From Planctomycetota bacterium (GTDB lineage: Bacteria; Planctomycetota; Phycisphaerae; WQYP01; JAJZKY01): a stretch of 11,222 nt of DNA. Below are positions 5,335 to 11,222 of this stretch, piece after piece; positions within the stretch are counted from its first letter, which is position 1, and the number at the start of each line of letters is the position of its first letter. A program made the position numbers and the translations under genes. The stretch is from assembly GCA_021803885.1 (NCBI GenBank), contig JAJZKY010000085.1, positions 1 through 11,222 on the forward strand, in the 5' to 3' direction. The notes beneath the pieces were generated by a model. The model saw only the letters and a list, made by a program, of their open reading frames with translations. It had not been told where the DNA came from and did no database searches.

Positions 5335-5661
5335 TCATGAGCGTCGCAGCAAAGGGCGCTTGTCGCCCTTACCATTCCAGGTTTCGGCATCGGGTAATGC
5401 TGCCTTTTTGCGGAGGATGACCGGCCAGTCTATGCTGAGTTCCGCATTAATGGCAGTGAAGTCGCGTTGATCAGCAGGGAGTTCATCGTCGGCGAAAATG
5501 GCGTCGGCAGGACACTCGGGTACGCAGGCGGCGCAGTCGATACACTCGTCAGGATCAATGACGAGAAAATTCGGTCCTTCATGAAAGCACTCGACCGGAC
5601 AGACTTCGGCACAGTCGGTATATTTACACTGGATGCAATTTTCGGTAACAACGTAGGTCAT
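5335..5661 (-). CDS. fdxA: 7Fe ferredoxin FdxA ([3Fe-4S][4Fe-4S])
   Basis: A 108-residue ferredoxin starting MTYVVTENC. Nine cysteines (9, 12, 17, 21, 25, 40, 43, 46, 50) match the spacing of Azotobacter ferredoxin [18 protein letters not shown] followed by [12 protein letters not shown]. By that comparison Cys9, 17 and 50 bind the 3Fe-4S cluster, Cys21, 40, 43 and 46 bind the 4Fe-4S cluster, and Cys12 and Cys25 are the extra conserved cysteines. The C-terminal extension (about 60-108) with NAELSIDWP and LPDAETWNG is typical of the family. It is a soluble low-potential electron carrier whose redox partner is not evident here. The ATG overlaps the topA stop by 4 bp (ATGA), so it is coupled to topA. 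Its end lies 29 bp before minC. Confidence 0.97.
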   Translation of the reverse strand: MTYVVTENCIQCKYTDCAEVCPVECFHEGPNFLVIDPDECIDCAACVPECPADAIFADDELPADQRDFTAINAELSIDWPVILRKKAALPDAETWNGKGDKRPLLRRS

Positions 5662-8242
5662 GAGTTGGTGACGTTCTTTACAGCGCGCTTCCGTGGCGCG
5701 GGCGTGGCCGATTCGCTGGCTGATGAGGCCGTACTTTTGGACGACGTGGTTTTCTTTGCCGCCGGGGTCTTGGCTTTGCCTGGTTTTTTTACCACTGCGG
5801 CCGTTGTTTCCGCCTTTGCCGGCTTGTTGGCAGCAGCCGCCGTTTTCACGACCGTTTTCCTGGTGCTTTTCGCCGTCGCTTTACGGGCAGGAGCCGCCTT
5901 CTTGGCCGGCGGTGCGCGCTTTTCGCGGGGCGGCGGCGGAGTGTAGTCGGGCAGCATGGCGGCGATTTCCGCGTCGCTGGCGTTCACCGGGAAGTGAAAA
6001 GCACATTCGCTCTGGGGACAGGCGAGTTGTTCACCAAGGCGCTTGCCGCTTTTTTCGATCATTATCGGCCAGGCGCAGCGGGGACAGGCGCGTGCTATCG
6101 GGGGTCCCCAGACCGCATAGCTGCATTTGGGGTAAGTGTTGCAGGAGTAGAAGATTTTGCCGTAACGGCTGCGTTTTTCTACCAGTTCGCCTTCACCGCA
6201 CTGGGGGCAAATGACTCCTGAGGATTTAGGCTGGGTTAGCGGCTCAATGTGCTTACATTCGGGATAGCCACTGCACGAGATAAACCGGCCATAACGCCCG
6301 GTTTTATAGACCAGCGGCTTACCGCAGTCCGGGCAGTCGCGACCTACGGGTTCGGCGGGTTCGCGAGGACCGTCCACCGGGCGGGTATAATTACATTCGG
6401 GGTACCCCGAACAGGCCACAAAACGGCCATGACGACCGAGGCGCAGGAATAAGGGTTTGCCACATTGTGGACAGGCCTCATCCAGTGCTTCACTGGTGGC
6501 TTCGGTGCGGCTGACGTTGGCTTTTTCGTCAAGGAGTGCGCGAAAGGGTCCCCAGAACGCGCTGAGCACCGGCTGCCACTGCTTCTCACCCCGGGAAATG
6601 GCGTCCAGTTCGTCTTCCATGCTGGCGGTGAAGCCGTAATCCACATAGCGCTCGAAATGATTGGTCAGAAAACGACCGACCACCCGTCCGAGATCGGTGG
6701 GGCGGAAGCGGCGCTGCTCGACGGCGACATATTCGCGGTTCTGCAGGGTCTGAATAATGCTGGCATAGGTGGATGGACGGCCGATGCCATAGGCTTCCAG
6801 GGTTTTAACCAGGGTGGCATCGCTATAACGGGGGGGGGGGCGGTAAAGTGCTGCTCGGAATCAATGCCAAGCACCTGCGGTTCATCGCCGGTATCAAGGG
6901 GCGGCAGAATACGGTTGCCTTCGTCCTCGTCACCGTCATCTTTGCCTTCCTGATAGACGGCCATGAAGCCGGGAAAGGTGACGGTGGAGCCGTTGGCACG
7001 CAGGGTCCAATGGGTGCCGGCGTCCATATCGACGGCGACCAGGTCCATACGCGCAGGCGCCATTTGGCAGGCGACGCTGCGCTTCCAGATCAGATCATAA
7101 AGGCGCCAGAGATCGCGTTCGAGCACGCCCTGCAAGGCCTCCGGGCTGCGGGCGATGTCCGTGGGGCGGATGGCTTCGTGCGCTTCCTGGGCGTTTTTGG
7201 TCTTGGTCTTGTAGCGGCGCGGGGTCTCGGGGACGAATTCGCTGCCGTAGTGGCTGCCGATAAAGTCACGGATGGAAGCGATGGCCTCTTCGGCGAGGTT
7301 GACGGCGTCGGTACGCATGTAGCTGATGAGGCCCACAGTTTCGTTGCCGATATTGATGCCTTCGTAGAGTTGCTGGGCGACGCGCATGGTCCGGCTGGCG
7401 TTGAAGCCGAGCTTGCGCGAGGCTTCCTGCTGCAAGGTGGACGTGGTGAAGGGCGCGGCAGGCTGGCGTTGCCGGCTCTTGCGCTCCACTTCCCGGACCC
7501 GCAGCGCCTGGCGGCTGAGATCATCTTCCATGCCGCTGCGGATGGCCTCGGCCTGATCACTATTGGTGACGTCGAACTGTTCGAGCTTTTTCGTCTGCCA
7601 GTGGGTCAGGCGGCCGGTGAATTCGCTGCCGGCCTGCTGCAGACGACTGGCGATGGTCCAGTATTCGCGGCTGACAAAGGCTTCTATTTCATTTTCGCGC
7701 TCACAGATCAGGCGCAGCGCAGCACTTTGTACCCGGCCCGCCGAGAGGCCCGGACGCACCTTGCGCCAGAGCAGCGGCGACAGATTGAAGCCCACCAGAT
7801 AATCGAGGGCGCGGCGCGCTTGCTGGGCGTTGACCAGATCCATGGCGATTTCGCGGGGGGTGGCGATAGCTTCCTGCACGGCTTTTTTGGTGATTTCGTG
7901 GAAGACGACACGTTGCGCGGGCTTGTTGCCGAGCAGGTGACGCTCGCGCAGCAGCTCCACCAGATGCCAGGAGATGGCCTCGCCTTCGCGATCCGGATCG
8001 GTAGCGAGCCAGAGCTTGTCGGCGCCACGCAGGGCCTTGGCGATGGCGTCCACATGTCGCTCGTTGCGCTCGATGGCAGCGTAGCGCATGGCGAAATCAT
8101 GTTCGGTATCTACAGCACCTTCTTTGGGCTGCAAATCGCGCACATGGCCGTAGGAAGCGAGCACTTGAAAGTCATCCCCCAAATACTTCTGGATGGTTTT
8201 GGCTTTAGCCGGCGATTCAACGATAACGAGCTGATATGCCAT
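5658..8242 (-). pseudogene. topA: DNA topoisomerase I, coding sequence interrupted by a frameshift at an 11-G tract
   Basis: TopA relaxes negative supercoils through a 5'-phosphotyrosine intermediate. The first frame (8242 to about 6841) has the Toprim domain (ESPAKA with Glu9; TDPDREGE at 81-88), the QARRALDYLVGF and RPGLSAGRVQSAALRLI segments, catalytic Tyr308 in SYMRTD, and AQEAHEAIRPT. The second frame resumes at RYSDATLVKTLE and IGRPSTYASIIQTLQ and runs to 5658. The switch falls at 6830-6840, eleven G on the plus strand (C on the coding strand). Twelve C would give the family's expected HFTAPPPRYSD and an 861-residue protein, close to usual TopA size. The C-terminal part has four zinc ribbons (about 591-617, 637-663, 679-707, 720-747) and a roughly 92-residue Lys/Ala/Pro-rich tail. 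As read, translation ends at 6665 after 525 residues, lacking part of the core and all zinc ribbons. topA is normally essential or very important, so error or slippage is more likely than simple loss. Confidence 0.9.
6830..6840. repeat. Homopolymer of 11 G at the topA frameshift
   Basis: Eleven consecutive G on the plus strand, flanked by AAC and CGG. It encodes the Pro run of TopA and is out of phase by one base. Tracts this long are prone to polymerase slippage and to base-count errors in sequencing. It is the longest single-base run I noticed in the window. Confidence 0.95.
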
Positions 8243-8245
8243 GGG

Positions 8246-8683
8246 TCAGTGAAGAATCCGTGCGCCGTCGGCGCCCAGTAAGGCATCGACCCAGAAGGCC
8301 TCCGGACCGGGATCATTGGCCATCACCATAAAGGTCACCCAGTCGAGTGTTTCCAGATCGGTATCGTCCAGACCAAGGGCGAGCAGGCGATCGATAATGC
8401 GCTCACGCATGGCGCCGTTGATGACACCAAGCCGCTCCCAGTCATGGAGTTGCCCGCGGGCAGCCACAGAAAGATTTTGCTGTTCGTAGGGATGGTAGGC
8501 GCGCAGTGAACGGGGGCTGGTGTCCTCTTGCGCTTCTACCGCGAAGCCTTCCATCCAGTCGAGGGCGCGCTGAATATCGTCGTCCGGAAAACCGACGGCG
8601 CGCAAACGCTCTTCGACCATCTCGTCGTCTTCGTCGTCGAGATGGTCGAGCAAATAACTAATGATGTCTATGACGTCTTCCAT
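8246..8683 (-). CDS. smg: Smg family protein (DUF494)
   Basis: A 145-residue acidic, helical protein starting MEDVIDIISYLLDHL, with the Smg pattern: an N-terminal acidic segment (DDEDDEMVEERLRAVGF), DIQRALDWMEGF, an RAYHPYEQQNLSVAARGQLHDWERLGVIN-type middle, and a LETLDWVTFMVMAN C-terminal block. Length fits the family (about 140-160). It has no signal peptide or membrane segment. The biochemical role of Smg is not firmly known; the gene is typically found next to dprA and topA in proteobacteria, as here. It starts 9 bp after the dprA stop and ends 3 bp before the topA start, so it is almost certainly cotranscribed with both. Confidence 0.93.
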   Translation of the reverse strand: MEDVIDIISYLLDHLDDEDDEMVEERLRAVGFPDDDIQRALDWMEGFAVEAQEDTSPRSLRAYHPYEQQNLSVAARGQLHDWERLGVINGAMRERIIDRLLALGLDDTDLETLDWVTFMVMANDPGPEAFWVDALLGADGARILH

Positions 8684-8692
8684 ACCGTGGCC

Positions 8693-9781
8693 TTAGGAAG
8701 CCGGTGGGAGGCGACAGAAACGACCGCCGGGACAGGCCGCGAGGTAACCTTGTAATTCCATGTCCAAGAGGATGGCCGAAAGCTCGGTCAGCGTCAATCC
8801 GCAGCGGCTGGCGATCTGTTCCGGGGCGAGAGGGTCGAAATCCATGGCGGCCCAAACTTTAGCTTGTGTTGAATCTTCCGGCCGCCAGTCTGCTGCGGCC
8901 TGACTGCCGCGCAGCACGGCGTACAGCGGGCCGAGTTCGCTGAGGACGTCTTCGGCGCTTTCGACCAGTTTGGCGCCGTCGCGGATGAGGCGGTGCGGGC
9001 CGCGCGACAACGGCGAATGGATGGAGCCGGGGATGGCAAAGACTTCACGACCCTGCTCCAGTGCCAGTCGTGCGGTAATCAGTGAACCGCTGCCGTCTGC
9101 CGCTTCGACCACCAATACGCCAAGACTGAGGCCGCTGATGATGCGGTTGCGGCGGGGGAATAGACCACTGCGCGGACCGGTATCGGGCGGCTGTTCGCTG
9201 ATGATGAGGCCCTGTTCGGTAATCTGACGGGCGAGTTGCAGATGACTACGCGGGTAGATAAGGTCGGCACCGGTACCAAGTACGGCGACGGTGCCGCTGT
9301 GAAGGGCACCACGATGGGCAGCGGCATCAATGCCGAGGGCCAGGCCGCTACAGATGATAAGTCCCGCTTCACCCAGGTTTTTGGCAAAAGCTTCGGCGGT
9401 GGCGATACCGGTAGCCGTGGCACTGCGACTGCCGACGATAGCCAGCATGGCCTGGTTCAGGCAGGCGCGCTGTCCACGTAAATAGAGCAGCAGGGGCGGG
9501 TCAGGGATATGGCGCAACAAGGGCGGGTAATCGGCGTCGGCCCAGCGGCAGAGGTCGGTGTCGGGACTTTCCAGCCAGCGCTGGTCTGCAGGCGTGAGAA
9601 TGTCCTCGGGCGCCTTCTGCAAGGCGGCGATTTGTCCCGTTTGCAGGCCGAGGTCCTGCAAGGCCCCAGCCCCGGTTTGAAAGCAGCGCTCCACCGCACC
9701 AAAACGTTCGAGCAGGGCACGCTGGCGAAGCGGGCCGAGGCCGGGGATACGGCTGAGGGCGAGCCAGGCTCGGTCTGTCAC
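8693..9781 (-). CDS. dprA: DNA-processing protein DprA (Smf)
   Basis: A 362-residue protein. DprA loads RecA onto incoming single-stranded DNA during natural transformation. The N-terminal helical (SAM/HhH-like) region contains SRIPGLGPLRQRALLERFG. The Rossmann-like core (about 110-285) has IVGSRSAT (115-122), CSGLALGIDAAAHRGAL, VLGTGADLIYP, the DprA signature FPRRNRIISGLS (208-219), and ADGSGSLITARLALEQGREVFAIPG. The C-terminal winged-helix domain (about 305-360) reads AKVWAAMDFDPLAPEQIASRCGLT. The start is GTG at 9781, overlapping the stop of the LysM gene (GTGA), so it is translationally coupled. All key blocks look intact. Confidence 0.97.
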   Translation of the reverse strand: MTDRAWLALSRIPGLGPLRQRALLERFGAVERCFQTGAGALQDLGLQTGQIAALQKAPEDILTPADQRWLESPDTDLCRWADADYPPLLRHIPDPPLLLYLRGQRACLNQAMLAIVGSRSATATGIATAEAFAKNLGEAGLIICSGLALGIDAAAHRGALHSGTVAVLGTGADLIYPRSHLQLARQITEQGLIISEQPPDTGPRSGLFPRRNRIISGLSLGVLVVEAADGSGSLITARLALEQGREVFAIPGSIHSPLSRGPHRLIRDGAKLVESAEDVLSELGPLYAVLRGSQAAADWRPEDSTQAKVWAAMDFDPLAPEQIASRCGLTLTELSAILLDMELQGYLAACPGGRFCRLPPAS

Positions 9782-10869
9782 CTATTTCCTGCGGAGCTGT
9801 CGCTGGCGGTTACCGGGCGCGGGCTAACCAGCTTGTCACCCACCAAGATGCCATGCGTTGCCATGGTAATCACGGCGTAGGAGACCGTGGGGAATACCCG
9901 AAACACCATCACTTCGCCCACTTTCTGAGGCGGCAGAGCGAAGGATTTGCCAGTCACGGCATTTTTCGTATTTCCCCTGGTCCTTTCAATCCGCAGCAGA
10001 TTACCATCGCTCAATCCGGCTTCCCGGCCTTGATCCACGATAACGGCCTGACCCACCAGGAGTTCGGGGTAGTCGCTCATTTTGGCGATGATCCGAGCGC
10101 TTACCGGGTGGGCGGGGGCGCTGGGGAAATAACGCGGTACTTTGGCGCCCGCTTCGGGGATCAGGCGATCGCCCAGCGAGATTTCCCTGCGGGCATCGGC
10201 GATCTCGACGGCGGCATGGGAACTGTCACTGCGTACGATGATGCTGCCCAGGTCGTAGAGCGCATAACCGAGCGGCTTCTCGACGCCGGGACGGCGCAGT
10301 TCCGGCCCAAGAGCGACGATACCATAGCGGGTGCCCACCGGGACCCGTTTCAGACCGGAAGCATACAGCTTGTCGCCCACGGTGTAGGCGATCTGGCCGC
10401 TGCTGGCACTGGCCGCCAGATAAGGTAGTGCATCGTAAGCTTTTTTGCTGGCGATAAACCCCGGCGTGCCGAGGAAGGGCATCACCTCGCCGGTAGCCAC
10501 GGTGGACAAGGGTTCTACCGTCATTTGTGGATGAAGTTCGACGACCGAAGAACCTGCTGCATGAGAACCATAAGATCTTTCTACACGAAGTTCGGGCTGG
10601 CCGTTGGCCCCATGGGTGAGCACGATGCGATCACCGGGATAAATGAGATTGGGATTATGGATGTAGGGATTCTTATGCCAGATCTGCGGCCATTGCCAGG
10701 GATGCTGCAAGAAATGTGCGGCGATTCCCCAGAGGGTATCTCCGGATTTGACGGTGTAACTTTGTTCGCTACGTAGTTGTATGCCAGACGGCGCAGTTTG
10801 CCCCATCACCGGGGCCATGGCGCTGAGGCCAAGACAAAATAGGGTGTTGCGCCAGATGTACTTCCGCAT
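9778..10869 (-). CDS. Secreted LysM peptidoglycan-binding protein
   Basis: A 363-residue protein. The ATG at 10869 (MRKYIWRN) is chosen because GGAGGA lies about 8 bp upstream and a signal peptide follows directly; the open frame continues 5' to 11067 but would run across the divergent def gene. Residues 1-24 are a Sec signal peptide ending near VMGQ. Residues 37-86 are one LysM domain (SYTVKSGDTLWGIAAHFLQHPWQWPQIWHKNPYIHNPNLIYPGDRIVL), which binds peptidoglycan glycan strands. The rest (about 87-363) resembles the conserved C-terminal part of the LysM proteins encoded between def and dprA in many proteobacteria; its role is unknown. It is the first gene of the cluster and overlaps dprA by 4 bp. 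The location is expected to be the periplasm. Confidence 0.93.
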   Translation of the reverse strand: MRKYIWRNTLFCLGLSAMAPVMGQTAPSGIQLRSEQSYTVKSGDTLWGIAAHFLQHPWQWPQIWHKNPYIHNPNLIYPGDRIVLTHGANGQPELRVERSYGSHAAGSSVVELHPQMTVEPLSTVATGEVMPFLGTPGFIASKKAYDALPYLAASASSGQIAYTVGDKLYASGLKRVPVGTRYGIVALGPELRRPGVEKPLGYALYDLGSIIVRSDSSHAAVEIADARREISLGDRLIPEAGAKVPRYFPSAPAHPVSARIIAKMSDYPELLVGQAVIVDQGREAGLSDGNLLRIERTRGNTKNAVTGKSFALPPQKVGEVMVFRVFPTVSYAVITMATHGILVGDKLVSPRPVTASDSSAGNR

Positions 10870-10951
10870 GAATGATCTCCTCCGGACTTCCGCAAGGAAT
10901 AGTATTAGTTCAAGATACGATTTTTGCCGGATGGTAATAATTGGTGACGAA
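10870..10951. promoter_or_regulatory. Divergent promoter region between def and the LysM-dprA-smg-topA-fdxA-minCDE cluster
   Basis: This 82-bp AT-rich gap separates the two divergent starts. It should contain the promoter of the long minus-strand cluster (a TACTAT-like -10 lies near 10899-10904 on the minus strand) and that of def (a TAATAA-like element near 10935). I could not place convincing -35 boxes for either, so only the region is annotated. The LysM ribosome-binding site lies at its left end. Confidence 0.45.
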
Positions 10952-11222
10952 ATGCCCCTCTTGAAAATACTGGAGTTCCCCGATGTCCGCCTCAAGGGCA
11001 TGGCCCAGCCCATAGTCCGGGTGGACAAACAGATACAGCAACTGGCCGACGATATGGCGGAAACCATGTACGATGCACCCGGTATCGGTCTGGCCGCGCC
11101 GCAGGTGGCCGCTGGTCACCGGCTGATTGTCGTGGATGTTTCAGAAAATCGCAATGATCTGCTGACCTTGGTGAATCCGGAAATTATCGCGAGCATGGGT
11201 GAAGAAGAGATGAAGGAAGGCT
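10952..11222 (+). CDS. def: Peptide deformylase, N-terminal part (3' end outside window)
   Basis: The ATG at 10952 opens a frame that stays open to the right edge (90 codons plus 1 base). The product starts MPLLKILEFPDVRLKGMAQPI and has the deformylase motif I GIGLAAPQVA (about residues 45-54), then LVNPEIIASMGEEEMKEG. The last residues seen are the beginning of motif II (EGCLSVP), whose metal-binding Cys lies just beyond the edge, as does the HExxH motif III. The enzyme removes the formyl group from the N-terminal Met of new proteins. The Shine-Dalgarno match is weak (GGTGA). def is commonly next to LysM-dprA, and usually followed by fmt, which would lie outside this window. Confidence 0.96.
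   Translation, partial: MPLLKILEFPDVRLKGMAQPIVRVDKQIQQLADDMAETMYDAPGIGLAAPQVAAGHRLIVVDVSENRNDLLTLVNPEIIASMGEEEMKEG

Noticed and set aside
6848..8281. 477-codon plus-strand open frame opposite topA
   Set aside because: It lies antisense to conserved topA codons including Toprim and the catalytic Tyr. The translation is low-complexity Ala/Gly/Asp-rich with no family motif, as expected from the shadow of a GC-rich gene.
9853..10428. 191-codon plus-strand open frame opposite the LysM gene
   Set aside because: It is the shadow of a well-supported minus-strand gene; no ribosome-binding site or recognisable domain.
1..11222. CRISPR arrays, rRNA or tRNA genes and intact transposases
   Set aside because: I looked on both strands for regularly spaced repeats, tRNA-like arms and transposase or integrase motifs and found none that could be supported.

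Overview
The window looks like origin-proximal chromosome of a moderately GC-rich Gram-negative proteobacterium. The gene set (def divergent from a LysM protein, dprA, smg, topA, a 7Fe ferredoxin and minCDE) and the protein sequences fit an Acidithiobacillus-like organism, but the genus is an inference made without a search.

Layout, left to right. (1) 1-1594, plus strand: the 3' part of a chaperone-usher outer-membrane usher gene, then a spore-coat-U-type secreted pilin overlapping it by 4 bp. This is the end of a Csu-like pilus operon. (2) 1595-3488: a gene-poor, decayed islet. It holds nested inverted repeats, a detached 84-bp copy of the 3' end of minE, a 78-codon coiled-coil gene, the remains of a higA-type antitoxin gene, and a DUF2442/DUF4160 pair whose DUF4160 member appears frameshifted near its N-terminus. 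(3) 3493-10869, minus strand: a tightly packed co-directional cluster transcribed right to left, LysM protein - dprA - smg - topA - fdxA - minC - minD - minE. Its genes overlap or are separated by at most 29 bp. (4) 10952-11222, plus strand: the start of def (peptide deformylase), divergent from the LysM gene and cut by the window edge.

The main cluster joins DNA processing (DprA), supercoil relaxation (topoisomerase I), a 7Fe ferredoxin and placement of the division septum (MinCDE). Two sequence features stand out in it. A perfect 16-bp match to the bacterial parS consensus overlaps the minC start codon, which could tie ParB-mediated chromosome segregation to expression of the division-site selector. 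topA is split into two frames exactly at an 11-G homopolymer; both halves are otherwise intact, so this is either a sequencing or assembly error or a slippery, possibly phase-variable tract.

The other main observation is that the last 43 bp of the minE region (36 bp of coding sequence, the stop codon and 4 bp beyond) recur perfectly at 1764-1806, followed by 45 bp of diverged but in-frame minE homology. The two copies are in the same orientation and bracket the 1.7-kb islet of toxin-antitoxin-like genes. This is the pattern expected when a mobile element integrates into the 3' end of minE while restoring the gene. No integrase is visible between the copies, so the islet would be a remnant or a non-autonomous element.
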